From Ichthyobacterium seriolicida (GTDB lineage: Bacteria > Bacteroidota > Bacteroidia > Flavobacteriales > Ichthyobacteriaceae): a stretch of 64,000 nt of DNA. Position 1 is the stretch's first letter. Each line of letters starts with the position of its first letter. Below are positions 29,648 through 38,952 of this stretch, one piece after another. The notes under the pieces were generated by a model, which was not told where the DNA came from, did not search any database, and saw only the letters and a list, made by a program, of their open reading frames with translations. A program made the position numbers and the translations under genes. Location of the stretch: contig NZ_AP014564.1 in the NCBI RefSeq assembly GCF_002369955.1, forward strand, positions 1,062,672 to 1,126,671, read 5' to 3'.

Positions 29648-30631
29648 ATGGGAATTTTAAATTTTCAAAAACCAGATGAGGTTTTAATGATTGATTCTGA
29701 TGAGTTTCAGGGTCGTTTTGAGTTTAAACCTTTGGAGCCTGGTTATGGTTTAACCGTAGGTAATGCTATTAGAAGGGTATTGTTGTCTTCGTTGGAAGGA
29801 TATGCTATCACTTCTTTGAAGATGTCTGGAATAGCTCATGAGTTTTCTTCTATAAAAGGTGTTATGGAGGATGTGACCGAGATAGTTTTAAATCTCAAAC
29901 AGATTAGATTAAAGCAAATAGTTGATATAGATACTGAACAAGTAAATATATCTATCTCTGGAAAGGAAAAGATTTTATCTGAAGATATAGGTTCATTTTT
30001 ATCTAATTTTGAAGTTATAAACAAAGATCTATTGATATGTAATCTAGATCCAAGTGTAAAGTTAGAATTTCAGATAACCATAGAGAAAGGTAGAGGCTTC
30101 GTGTCTTCGGAAGAGAATAAGAGGGTACCTGTATCTGAAGGTGTAATAGTCATGGATTCAGTTTTTACTCCTATAAAAAATGTAAAATACAGTATAGAGA
30201 ACTTTAGGGTAGAGCAAAAGACTGACTATGAAAAATTACTTATGGATATCAAGACAGATGGTTCTATTACTCCAAAGGATGCTTTAAAAGAGGCATCTAA
30301 GATACTCATTCATCATTTTGCTTTGTTTTCGGATGAAAAAATATCTACTGAGGCAGACGGCAAAAGAGAATCAGATGTATATGATGATACTGTACTTCGT
30401 ATGCGTAAATTACTCAAGACTAATCTAACAGATTTAGATTTGTCGGTAAGAGCATTGAACTGTCTTAGAACCGCTGAAATAGATACACTTGAACAGCTAG
30501 TAGGTTTTAGAGAGGACGACCTTATGAAATTCAGAAATTTTGGTAGAAAAACATTAGTTGAATTACAGTCTATTTTGGATGTTAAGGGCTTGAGTTTTGG
30601 AATGGATTTGAGCATATACGGTTTAAAATAA
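29648..30631 (+). CDS. rpoA: RNA polymerase alpha subunit
   Basis: This 327-residue protein has an N-terminal assembly domain ([25 protein letters not shown]) and a C-terminal helix-hairpin domain (about 250-327, [19 protein letters not shown]) that contacts DNA and activators. It is encoded with ribosomal proteins as usual. Confidence 0.98.
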   Translation: MGILNFQKPDEVLMIDSDEFQGRFEFKPLEPGYGLTVGNAIRRVLLSSLEGYAITSLKMSGIAHEFSSIKGVMEDVTEIVLNLKQIRLKQIVDIDTEQVNISISGKEKILSEDIGSFLSNFEVINKDLLICNLDPSVKLEFQITIEKGRGFVSSEENKRVPVSEGVIVMDSVFTPIKNVKYSIENFRVEQKTDYEKLLMDIKTDGSITPKDALKEASKILIHHFALFSDEKISTEADGKRESDVYDDTVLRMRKLLKTNLTDLDLSVRALNCLRTAEIDTLEQLVGFREDDLMKFRNFGRKTLVELQSILDVKGLSFGMDLSIYGLK

Positions 30632-30661
30632 AAAGTTTATTACTTCATTTAGTAAAAAAAT

Positions 30662-31216
30662 ATGAGACACGCAAAGAGATTTAATCATTTAAGTAGGACG
30701 GCATCACATAGAAAAGCAATGTTAGCTAACATGGCTTGTTCACTCATTGAACATAAGAGAATAAACACTACTGTTGCTAAGGCTAGGGAGTTGCGTAAGT
30801 ATTTAGAACCTCTTATGACTAAGTCTAAGAATGATACTACTAATTCTAGAAGAGTGGTTTTTAGTTATCTTAAGAGTAAGGAAGCTATTAATGAGTTATT
30901 TAGAAATATATCTGTCAAGATAGCTAGTAGGCCAGGTGGTTATACTAGAATTATAAAGACAGGAACTCGTTTGGGAGATAATGCTCAAATGTGTATGATG
31001 GAGTTAGTAGACTACAATGATATATACACGGCTAAAGATGTTAAAACCAAGACTACTAGAAGGAGTAGAGGAAAGAGTAAGTCTGACAAAGAGCCAAAAC
31101 AGGAAGCTAATAAGAAAGATGTAGATATTGTTAATACTATGGAAGTTGAGGCTAGTGATAAATCCGTGGTAGATGATAAAAATAATATTGAGAATAATAA
31201 AGAGGATGATAAATAG
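30662..31216 (+). CDS. rplQ: 50S ribosomal protein L17 with acidic-basic C-terminal extension
   Basis: The first 120 residues are a normal L17 ([39 protein letters not shown]). The remaining 60 or so are low-complexity and rich in Lys, Asp, Glu and Asn; total length 184 exceeds the 127 of E. coli. Similar tails are common in Bacteroidetes. It is the last gene of the superoperon. Confidence 0.97.
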   Translation: MRHAKRFNHLSRTASHRKAMLANMACSLIEHKRINTTVAKARELRKYLEPLMTKSKNDTTNSRRVVFSYLKSKEAINELFRNISVKIASRPGGYTRIIKTGTRLGDNAQMCMMELVDYNDIYTAKDVKTKTTRRSRGKSKSDKEPKQEANKKDVDIVNTMEVEASDKSVVDDKNNIENNKEDDK

Positions 31217-31288
31217 AGGTTGATTTATTCTTTTTATTATTATGAAAAAAGCAGGTGAGGTATTTTTTTACTGTCTCCTGCATGCTCG

Positions 31289-31318
31289 CCCTATGGATTT
31301 ACTATAGGGTTTTTTTTT
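31289..31318 (+). terminator. Terminator of the ribosomal superoperon
   Basis: CCCTAT and ATAGGG pair around a nine-base loop, followed by nine T's. A second possible hairpin (GCAGG...CCTGC) lies just upstream at about 31251-31281. The location, about 70 bp past rplQ, fits the end of the operon. Confidence 0.85.
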
Positions 31319-31355
31319 GATTATAAGTTTATTTATTAAACATGTTATTATCTTT

Positions 31356-31790
31356 ATGAGAGTAAAAATAATTGATAGGTCTACCCATGGCATGCCCAGT
31401 TATCAGACAGAGGGTTCTGCAGGTATGGATTTGAGGGCTAATATAGATACTAATTTAACTTTAAGGCCTTTAGAGAGGCTTATAGTTAAGACGGGATTAT
31501 CTATAGAATTGCCTCAGGGTTTAGAGGCTCAGATTAGGCCTCGTAGTGGTCTGGCTATAAAAAGTGGAATCACAGTACTCAATTCTCCAGGAACTATCGA
31601 TTCTGATTATAGAGGTGAGATATGTGTTGTGCTGATCAATCTATCTTCAGATGTTTTTGAGATAAAAAACGGAGATAGGATAGCACAAATGGTCATTGCA
31701 AAATATGAAAAAGTATCTTGGGATAAGGTAGAAGTAATTAGTGAAACGCAAAGGGGAGGAGGAGGCTTTGGAAGTACTGGAGTATTGTAG
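31356..31790 (+). CDS. dut: Deoxyuridine 5'-triphosphate nucleotidohydrolase
   Basis: This 144-residue trimeric dUTPase hydrolyses dUTP to dUMP, keeping uracil out of DNA. All five motifs are present: [34 protein letters not shown] and the C-terminal [11 protein letters not shown]. The open frame reaches back to 31317 inside the terminator's T-run; the ATG at 31356 (MRVKIIDRS) is the sensible start. Confidence 0.97.
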   Translation: MRVKIIDRSTHGMPSYQTEGSAGMDLRANIDTNLTLRPLERLIVKTGLSIELPQGLEAQIRPRSGLAIKSGITVLNSPGTIDSDYRGEICVVLINLSSDVFEIKNGDRIAQMVIAKYEKVSWDKVEVISETQRGGGGFGSTGVL

Positions 31791-31821
31791 TTAATATCTT
31801 TTTCTAAGAATATAGAATCAT

Positions 31822-32694
31822 ATGAAAGTAGGGATTTTTAGTATAATAGAAACAGATCAGGTGTATGGCTGTATTTTAAAATTAAAAATTGCCTTGGATG
31901 AGCTCAATGTTGAATATGTCGTATTAGACAATCTAAAAGGCAAAAAAATATTTTCTCAAAACACAGCTAGTTTTTCTTCTTTTGAAGATTTAAAATCACA
32001 AATAGATTTACTCATCACAGTAGGAGGAGATGGAACTATTCTAAAAACCGTAGATTATATAAGAGATTCAGGTATTCCAATAGTTGGAATAAATATGGGA
32101 AGATTAGGGTTTTTGGCAAGTATAAAACAGGAGGAGATATCTCATAGAATAAGACAAATAATAAAGGGAGATTACAATGTTTTAGATAGAATATTACTAT
32201 CTACTAGTTTCGATAAAAGTCATAGGTGTGCCAATGTAGCTCTCAACGAGGTTTATATTTATGGTGAAAACAACACTTCTATTATCAACACGGTGGTATC
32301 GGTCAATGATATATACTTGAATTCTTATTGGTCAGATGGTCTTATAGTAGCTACTCCAACTGGATCTACTGGATATTCTTTGAGTTGTGGAGGAGCCATT
32401 ATAATGCCCGATACAAATAATTTTATCATTACTCCAGTAGCTCCTCATAATTTGAATTTGAGACCGATTATAGTTTCCGGGGATGATGTTATAAAAGTAA
32501 ATGTAGTCAGGAGTACTTCTAAGTGTTACATGTCTTTAGATTCTAGGATTAAGGTTGATATAGATAAGGAAGAAATAATTATTAAGAAATCGGATTTTAG
32601 TGTTAAGACTCTAATTTTTAAAGATCAGAGTTTTTCATCAGCTTTACACGAAAAATTATTTTGGGGCATAGATGTAAGGAGTTCTAGGACATGA
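31822..32694 (+). CDS. nadK: NAD kinase
   Basis: This 290-residue enzyme phosphorylates NAD to NADP. The GGDGT motif (ITVGGDGTILKT), the ALNEV motif and the TPTGSTGYSLSCGG segment are intact. Its stop codon overlaps the ATG of the next gene, and the order nadK-DUF6089-uppS-bamA is typical of Flavobacteriia. Confidence 0.97.
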   Translation: MKVGIFSIIETDQVYGCILKLKIALDELNVEYVVLDNLKGKKIFSQNTASFSSFEDLKSQIDLLITVGGDGTILKTVDYIRDSGIPIVGINMGRLGFLASIKQEEISHRIRQIIKGDYNVLDRILLSTSFDKSHRCANVALNEVYIYGENNTSIINTVVSVNDIYLNSYWSDGLIVATPTGSTGYSLSCGGAIIMPDTNNFIITPVAPHNLNLRPIIVSGDDVIKVNVVRSTSKCYMSLDSRIKVDIDKEEIIIKKSDFSVKTLIFKDQSFSSALHEKLFWGIDVRSSRT

Positions 32695-33467
32695 ACAATT
32701 ATACTATTTTTTTTTTCTTTTGGAGTACGGTTTTATTCGCTCAATACGGTGAAAAGCAAAAGTGTGAGATCACAACTGTATTTAGTACTAATAATTTAGT
32801 TAGTGATGTAGGAAATACACATTTTATAAATCCATCGGGATTTGGATTTGGTTTTGGATTTGGCTGGGTGATAAATGATAGATTTAACTTATTAACAAAT
32901 TTAAAGTACAATTGGATAAATGAGACAGACACTAGAGCTACTGAAGCTTACAGAAAAAATAGGAATAAAAATATAGATCTTAATACAATTATGTTGTATG
33001 AAGTATTAGAGTTTAATTTTTTTCCTTTAGATGGAGGAAAAAATCTTTTTCATACCCCTTTTGTCTTTGTAGGTGTAGGTATTAAGATGTATATGTCAGA
33101 GTATAGTTATTTGATTTTTAGTGGTGTGGATAAGTTTGTACAGCAGAAAAAAAAAGTTATTGAGCCTGTGGCTTTTATTCCTTTTGGCATAGGCTATAAG
33201 TATTTGTTTTCTAGAGATTGGGCCTTGAAAGGCAGGATTATGTTTAACTGTATTTTTTCGGATAATATAGATTCTAGTAATCCTAATAAATCTAGATATA
33301 TAGACAAACAGATCATAATAGACAACTCTGTTACAGAAGATTATGCTAAGGGTGAATCTATCAAGTTGTATAATAAAAATGTATTTGGTGATACAAGTAA
33401 TTTTGATTGGTTTAATATTATAAGTTTGTCGTTGGTTTACACTTTTGAATTGAAGTGTGATTGTTAA
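32691..33467 (+). CDS. DUF6089-type outer-membrane beta-barrel protein
   Basis: A 258-residue protein with a short signal peptide (about 1-18) and alternating beta-strand-like sequence rich in Gly, Phe and Tyr (GFGFGFGWVINDRF). It matches the DUF6089 protein normally found between nadK and uppS in this group. Function is unknown; the place ahead of bamA suggests envelope biogenesis. It overlaps nadK by 4 bp. Confidence 0.75.
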   Translation: MNNYTIFFFFWSTVLFAQYGEKQKCEITTVFSTNNLVSDVGNTHFINPSGFGFGFGFGWVINDRFNLLTNLKYNWINETDTRATEAYRKNRNKNIDLNTIMLYEVLEFNFFPLDGGKNLFHTPFVFVGVGIKMYMSEYSYLIFSGVDKFVQQKKKVIEPVAFIPFGIGYKYLFSRDWALKGRIMFNCIFSDNIDSSNPNKSRYIDKQIIIDNSVTEDYAKGESIKLYNKNVFGDTSNFDWFNIISLSLVYTFELKCDC

Positions 33468-33505
33468 GGGTTAGGCATAGAAATATTGAATTATTTTAAG
33501 TATTG

Positions 33506-34240
33506 ATGGAAAAAAACGACACTATATCTAATGATAATATGCCTAGGCATTTGGCTATTATTATGGATGGTAATGGACGTTGGGCAGAAAAGAGGGGTTT
33601 GTTCAGAGTATTGGGTCATAAAAATGGAGTAAAAACTGTAAGACATATTGTAGAAGTCTGTTGTGAATTAGGAATAAAATACGTTAGTTTGTATGCTTTT
33701 TCTTTAGAAAATTGGAATAGACCTAAAAGTGAAGTGTCTAAATTGATGGATATGTTGAGATCTTGGACTAAAAAAGAATTACAAACATTCCAAGAGAATA
33801 ATGTCAAACTAAATGTAATAGGAAATTTAGATAGGTTACCAGCCGATGTATCAGAGGATTTGAAAATGGTTGTCGAAAAGACATCTTCCTATGATAGGAT
33901 GATTTTGACCATAGCTGTCAGTTATAGTTCTAGAATGGAGATCGTCGATGCTGCAAAGACTATTGCTTCGGATGTCAGTTCTGGTAAGATAAAAGTTGAA
34001 GATATAGATGATGTGCTTTTTGGCAAGAGATTATACACCAAAGATTTGCCAGATGTTGATCTTTTAATAAGAACTAGTGGAGAACAACGCGTTAGCAATT
34101 TTTTATTATGGCAGATATCCTATGCAGAATTGTATTTCACTAGTGTTTTATGGCCTGATTTTAAAAAGACACATCTTTTAAAAGCTTTGCAAGTTTATAG
34201 CAATAGAAATAGGAGGTTTGGTAAACTTTCAGAAGAATAA
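33506..34240 (+). CDS. uppS: Isoprenyl transferase (undecaprenyl diphosphate synthase)
   Basis: This 244-residue cis-prenyltransferase makes the lipid carrier for peptidoglycan and polysaccharides. The catalytic IIMDGNGRWA motif and the RTSGEQRVSNFLLWQ and YFTSVLWPDF segments are intact. ATG 33506 is chosen over an adjacent TTG at 33503. It lies 8 bp ahead of bamA. Confidence 0.97.
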   Translation: MEKNDTISNDNMPRHLAIIMDGNGRWAEKRGLFRVLGHKNGVKTVRHIVEVCCELGIKYVSLYAFSLENWNRPKSEVSKLMDMLRSWTKKELQTFQENNVKLNVIGNLDRLPADVSEDLKMVVEKTSSYDRMILTIAVSYSSRMEIVDAAKTIASDVSSGKIKVEDIDDVLFGKRLYTKDLPDVDLLIRTSGEQRVSNFLLWQISYAELYFTSVLWPDFKKTHLLKALQVYSNRNRRFGKLSEE

Positions 34241-34248
34241 ATTTAAAA

Positions 34249-36768
34249 ATGACAAAAAAACTATCAAAGGTACTATTAGCAGGTTTTGTATTATTTATAT
34301 CTGTTAGTACAAATATAAAAGCTCAAGAATACATAAGTACTTCATCTTTTAGAAATCCAGTAAGTTACATCATAAGAGACATAAAAATTGTAGGCAATAA
34401 TCGTTTTGATTCTGATCCTATAATAGTTTTTTTGGGTTTAAAAAAAGGACAGGAAATAAGTATTCCAGGCGATGATATATCTAATATTATAAAAAAACTT
34501 TGGAAGCAATCGCAGTTTGAGGATATTTCAGTATACGCTTCGAAAGTCACAAAGGACAGTGTGGATATAGAAATATCACTAAAAGAGTTGACGCAATTAT
34601 CAGAGTATGAGATATCGGGAATAAGCGAATCCGAAGCAGATGATATAGTTAAAGAGCTAAAACTGAATAAGGGCAGGATGATCACCAAAAATTTGATAAC
34701 TGAGACAGAAAACTATATCAGGAATAAATACATAAACGATGGATATTTAAACACTGAGGTGAGAGTATTCAAAGAGGAGGATTTATCTGATAAGAAGGGG
34801 TCGATTTTAAAAGTAGATGTGAATTTACAGAATGCTATAAAGATAAATGACATAACTTTTAAGGGTAATAATTCCATACATTCTCGTCATTTAAAGGGGG
34901 AGATGGAAAAGACATTTGAAAAGAGTTTTTGGAATTGGTTTAAGACATCTAAGTTTGTAGACAAGGATTATCGTGAAGATTTAAACAAGGTAATAGACTA
35001 TTATAAGAAAAATGGTTATAGGGATGCTCGCATATCAAGTGAAAGAGTTTATAAGTTTGACGATTACAATATCAATATAGAGATAGAGGTAGACGAAGGA
35101 AAAAAATATTTTTATAGAGACATAAAATTTGTTGGAAACTCAAAATACACCGATGAGCAATTACAGAGTATTCTAAAAATAGAGAAAGATGATGTTTACG
35201 ATACATCACTGTTGAATAAAATGACTTCTGGGTCTCCAGATGGCGATGATATTAAGACCTTATATTTAGATCAGGGACATTTATTTGCGAGGGTTACTCC
35301 TGTGGAGGTTAGTGTGAAAAAAGATTCTGTTGATGTCGAAATAAGAATTTTCGAAGGAGAGCCAGTTACTATAAACAGAGTTATAGTCAAGGGAAATACT
35401 AGAACCAAGGATCACGTTATCTTGCGTGAGATAAGAACTAGGCCAGGTCAGTTGTTTAGCAAAACAGATTTACAGCGTTCATTTAGGGAGATAAGCCAAT
35501 TGTCTTTTTTCGATCCAGAAAAAATAGGTATAGTTCCCAAACCAGATCCTTTGACTAATACTGTTGACATAGAGTATTCTTTGGTCGAAAAGTCCAGCAG
35601 TCAAATAGAATTACAAGGAGGTTGGGGCAGGAATCAATTTATAGGTAGTCTAGGACTCTCTCTTAATAATTTATCAGCTGGCAGTTTATTTGATCCCGAT
35701 GAGTGGAATCCTATCCCTATGGGTGACGGTCAAAAAATATCTTTGAGAGTGCAGGCTAGTGTTTCTCATCAGACATATAGTTTTTCATTTACTGAACCTT
35801 GGTTGGGAGGAGAAACTCCTACTAATTTATCATTTTCTGCTCATCATACAGTTCAAGTTCCCTTTGATAGCAGGAGACGTGGAAGGGATAGCAATAGTAG
35901 TATGGGAATCACTGGTGTGACTGTAGGTTTAGGAAAGAGGTTAGAATTTCCAGATGACTATTTTGTTTTGTATCAAAGTTTAAATTTTAAGAGATATTCT
36001 CTTGAGAACTACAGGTTAAATCTATTGAGTTTCTCAAATGGAAATTCAAATGGAATTACATATTCTGTCTCTTTAGGTAGAAATTCATCAGGGCCTAGTC
36101 CTATTTATCCTAGAACAGGTTCAGATGTAAGTGTTTCTATAGAGCTGACTCCTCCGTATTCTTTGTTTATGAAAAATGAGAATGTGCGTCCAGGAGACGA
36201 TGCTACTACAGAGGAATTAGAAGACTACGATAGGAAAATACACAAGTGGGTGGAGTACTACAAGGTGAAGATTAAAAACATTTGGTATTCTCAAGTATTC
36301 TTAGAGGATTTAGTTTTTAGAGTAGGTTCGGAGATGGGTTTTATAAATGCATATGACAACGAGATTTTATCTCCTTTCGAACGTTTTTATTTGGGAGGAG
36401 ATGGGTTGAATCAATATCCCGACGGTAGAGAAAACATAGGTTTGAGGGGATATGCCAATAATAGTTTATCCACACAGGAGGGGGCGACTATTTATAATAA
36501 ATACAACATTGAATTGAGATATCCAGTAGTTTTAAGTCCTACTGCTAGTATTTACTTACTCAGCTTTGTAGAAGCTGGTAATTCTTTTTTAAATTTTAAA
36601 GACTACGATCCCTTTTTGTTAAAGAGATCAGCTGGTTTTGGAGCTAGAATATTTATGCCGATGTTTGGAATGTTAGGAATTGATTTGGGGTATGGTTTTG
36701 ATGGAACCTTAGGAAATAATAATAAATCTGGATGGCAGACACATTTTGTAATTGGTCAACAATTTTAA
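34249..36768 (+). CDS. bamA: Outer-membrane protein assembly factor BamA
   Basis: An 839-residue Omp85 protein that inserts beta-barrels into the outer membrane. A signal peptide (about 1-25) precedes a series of POTRA-type domains (to about 450) and a C-terminal barrel. The barrel carries an LRGY motif (IGLRGYANNS), the form of the VRGF lid-loop motif, and ends in Phe. It is followed by two skp genes, its usual partners. Confidence 0.97.
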   Translation: MTKKLSKVLLAGFVLFISVSTNIKAQEYISTSSFRNPVSYIIRDIKIVGNNRFDSDPIIVFLGLKKGQEISIPGDDISNIIKKLWKQSQFEDISVYASKVTKDSVDIEISLKELTQLSEYEISGISESEADDIVKELKLNKGRMITKNLITETENYIRNKYINDGYLNTEVRVFKEEDLSDKKGSILKVDVNLQNAIKINDITFKGNNSIHSRHLKGEMEKTFEKSFWNWFKTSKFVDKDYREDLNKVIDYYKKNGYRDARISSERVYKFDDYNINIEIEVDEGKKYFYRDIKFVGNSKYTDEQLQSILKIEKDDVYDTSLLNKMTSGSPDGDDIKTLYLDQGHLFARVTPVEVSVKKDSVDVEIRIFEGEPVTINRVIVKGNTRTKDHVILREIRTRPGQLFSKTDLQRSFREISQLSFFDPEKIGIVPKPDPLTNTVDIEYSLVEKSSSQIELQGGWGRNQFIGSLGLSLNNLSAGSLFDPDEWNPIPMGDGQKISLRVQASVSHQTYSFSFTEPWLGGETPTNLSFSAHHTVQVPFDSRRRGRDSNSSMGITGVTVGLGKRLEFPDDYFVLYQSLNFKRYSLENYRLNLLSFSNGNSNGITYSVSLGRNSSGPSPIYPRTGSDVSVSIELTPPYSLFMKNENVRPGDDATTEELEDYDRKIHKWVEYYKVKIKNIWYSQVFLEDLVFRVGSEMGFINAYDNEILSPFERFYLGGDGLNQYPDGRENIGLRGYANNSLSTQEGATIYNKYNIELRYPVVLSPTASIYLLSFVEAGNSFLNFKDYDPFLLKRSAGFGARIFMPMFGMLGIDLGYGFDGTLGNNNKSGWQTHFVIGQQF

Positions 36769-36773
36769 GATTA

Positions 36774-36809
36774 GCGCAGTTTAATTACAAAAAATAATTA
36801 AATTAGCGC
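36774..36809 (+). promoter_or_regulatory. Hairpin between bamA and the first skp gene
   Basis: TTTAATTA and TAATTAAA pair around CAAAAAA, and outer GCGC arms also pair. It has no T-run after it, so it is more likely an mRNA stability or processing element than a terminator. Confidence 0.5.
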
Positions 36810-36824
36810 GCAATTTGTCTCTTT

Positions 36825-37340
36825 ATGAGTGTTAAAAGTACAATATTTCTAACTGTATTTTCTTTTTCATCTTTGTTTTCAGCGGCTCAGAGGATTGGAT
36901 ATGTAGATGTGAAGTACATCTTAGAAAACTTTCCTTCTTATAAGGAGGCACAGGGGCAGATAGATCAATTGTCTAAGGAGTGGCAATCGGAAATAGATCT
37001 TAAGAACAAGGAAATCAAAAAGGTTCAGAATGAATTTCTTGCTAACAAGGCATTGTTTACCGAGGATATGATTAGAGAAAAGGAAAGTGAGATAGGTTTA
37101 TTAGAGAAAGATCTAGAAGGGTTGAGGTATAAGAGATTTGGGCCCGATGGAGATCTTATTATAAAGAGACAATTATTTGTAAGACCTATACAAGATGAGG
37201 TGTGGAATGCAGTTCAGGAGATAGCTAAAAAGAGGAGATTAGATTTTGTGTTGGATATATCGTCGAGTGGTTTGTCGGTATTGTATGCTAACAAAAAGCT
37301 TGATTATAGCGAGGATGTATTGAAAATAATAAATAAATAA
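36825..37340 (+). CDS. OmpH/Skp-family periplasmic chaperone, copy 1
   Basis: A 171-residue protein with a signal peptide (to about SAAQ, residue 21), then IGYVDVKYILENFPSYKEAQ and a long charged coiled coil (about 45-130), the layout of Skp/OmpH chaperones that escort outer-membrane proteins to BamA. A related gene follows after 11 bp. Confidence 0.92.
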   Translation: MSVKSTIFLTVFSFSSLFSAAQRIGYVDVKYILENFPSYKEAQGQIDQLSKEWQSEIDLKNKEIKKVQNEFLANKALFTEDMIREKESEIGLLEKDLEGLRYKRFGPDGDLIIKRQLFVRPIQDEVWNAVQEIAKKRRLDFVLDISSSGLSVLYANKKLDYSEDVLKIINK

Positions 37341-37351
37341 CAATAAAAATT

Positions 37352-37888
37352 ATGAGTGGAACTTTTAAAATAAAAATGACTTTAACGAATTGTGTCAAGA
37401 GTATTTCTGTTTTGGTGTTTAGTTTGTTTTTTGTCCAGGCGTCTCATGCTCAGATTGGGCATGTAAATAGTGCCGAAATATTAACTGTTATGCCAGAGAC
37501 CAAAAAGATAGAGACTGAATTAGAATCTATAAGAAAGACTTATGAAGACGAGCTCATGGTAATGGTAAAGGAGTTAGAGGAAAAAAATAAAAAATATCAA
37601 AAGGAGGCTACAGGTAAGGGAGATGCTATAAATGAACAGAGGATGAAAAGTTTGCAAGAGATGCAAATTAGAATTGAAAAATTTAGAGAAACTGCTGCTA
37701 CAGAGTTACAACAAAAACAGATCAAGTTAATGGAGCCTATCAGAGATAGGATTAGAGTTGCCATAGAGGCTGTAAGAAAGGCTAAGAAATTAGATTATAT
37801 ACTCGATGTAATATCAGGAGGAATAGTAGCTTTTGACCCTTCAAAGGATGTGACCTCTGATGTAAAAAGTAAGTTAAAAACAAGTTAA
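37352..37888 (+). CDS. OmpH/Skp-family periplasmic chaperone, copy 2
   Basis: A 178-residue paralogue of the preceding gene: signal peptide ending at SHAQ, IGHVNSAEILTVMPETKKIE, then a coiled coil and KLDYILDVISGGIVAF. A second in-frame ATG at 37376 would give a more ordinary signal peptide. Tandem skp genes after bamA are normal in Flavobacteriia. Confidence 0.92.
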   Translation: MSGTFKIKMTLTNCVKSISVLVFSLFFVQASHAQIGHVNSAEILTVMPETKKIETELESIRKTYEDELMVMVKELEEKNKKYQKEATGKGDAINEQRMKSLQEMQIRIEKFRETAATELQQKQIKLMEPIRDRIRVAIEAVRKAKKLDYILDVISGGIVAFDPSKDVTSDVKSKLKTS

Positions 37889-38004
37889 AAGTTTAGAAAA
37901 AGTAAATAAAAGAGATCTAATATTTCGAGCGAGGGTAAGTGCTTTAAAAGCAGGTGCTTTGTCTGAGTTGTTATTTTTTTGTCTTTTTTTATTTTTATTC
38001 AAGT

Positions 38005-38799
38005 GTGGGGAATCGACCAATAGGCATATTTGACTCTGGTATAGGCGGTCTAACTGTAGCTAAGGTGATGTTAGACCTGCTCCCCAATGAGAGGTTCATA
38101 TATTTTGGTGATACAAAAAACCTTCCTTATGGAGAGAAGTCTCCTGAGTCTATAATAGAATACTCAGACAGGATAGTTAATTTTTTAATTGAAAAGAATT
38201 GTAAGGCTATTGTCATTGCTTGTAATTCAGCTTCTTCCATAGCCTATAGCCATATATCTTCTTTGGTTAAGGGAGATAATGTATTGGTTTTTAATGTGAT
38301 AATTCCAGCTGTTAAACAGGTTCTTGAAAGCAAATTTAAAAGAGTAGGGGTTATAGCCACCAGGGCAACTGTAGATTCTCACATATACTATTCTAGTCTT
38401 AATAGCAAGGGGATAGAAGTAAGAGAATTAGCTACGCCTCTTTTAGCTCCTATGATAGAGGAGGGGTTTTATAAAAATTCTGTTAGTTATTCTATTATAT
38501 CGGAATATTTATCTAACTATAAATTACAAGGTATAGATAGCCTAATCTTAGGCTGTACTCATTACCCACTCATACGTGATCAAATAAATAAGTATTATAA
38601 TTTCAGTGTTGCTACTATAGATTCAGCTGAATATTTATCACGTGATCTAAAGTCTGATTTAATAGCTAAGGGTATTATCAATTCATCTTTGGCAGAGTGT
38701 GAGATAGAGGTATTTGTATCTGATTACACACAGTATTTTTATAAAACATCCCAAGTTATATTAGGTAGAAGTGTCAAGTTAGAAAAAATAAATTTATGA
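38005..38799 (+). CDS. murI: Glutamate racemase
   Basis: This enzyme makes D-glutamate for peptidoglycan, about 264 residues. IGIFDSGIGGLTVAKVM, the catalytic cysteines in VIACNSAS and LGCTHYPLI, and YFGDTKNLPYGEKS are intact. No ATG is available; the GTG at 38005 (VGNRPIGIFDSG) fits the family start, while the GTG at 37954 would add a chance hydrophobic stretch. It ends the uppS-bamA-skp run. Confidence 0.95.
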   Translation: MGNRPIGIFDSGIGGLTVAKVMLDLLPNERFIYFGDTKNLPYGEKSPESIIEYSDRIVNFLIEKNCKAIVIACNSASSIAYSHISSLVKGDNVLVFNVIIPAVKQVLESKFKRVGVIATRATVDSHIYYSSLNSKGIEVRELATPLLAPMIEEGFYKNSVSYSIISEYLSNYKLQGIDSLILGCTHYPLIRDQINKYYNFSVATIDSAEYLSRDLKSDLIAKGIINSSLAECEIEVFVSDYTQYFYKTSQVILGRSVKLEKINL

Positions 38800-38952
38800 T
38801 TGATTTTCAATATCTCATTTTAGTATAGAGATTAGTTAATTAATTTTCATTTCTATTTGCTATAAACCTATAGAATATCTTTTTTTTGGTCCAGTTCTTT
38901 TTATATGAGGAAATAATCGTTCTTTATGCTATGTTTAGGAATTTAGGAAAGA

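Noticed and set aside
31317-31355. Upstream extension of dUTPase
   Set aside because: It would begin in the T-run of the ribosomal operon terminator; ATG 31356 fits the family.
37954-38004. N-terminal hydrophobic extension of glutamate racemase
   Set aside because: The family starts at about the IGIFDSG motif; the stretch CYFFVFFYFY is translated T-rich intergenic DNA.
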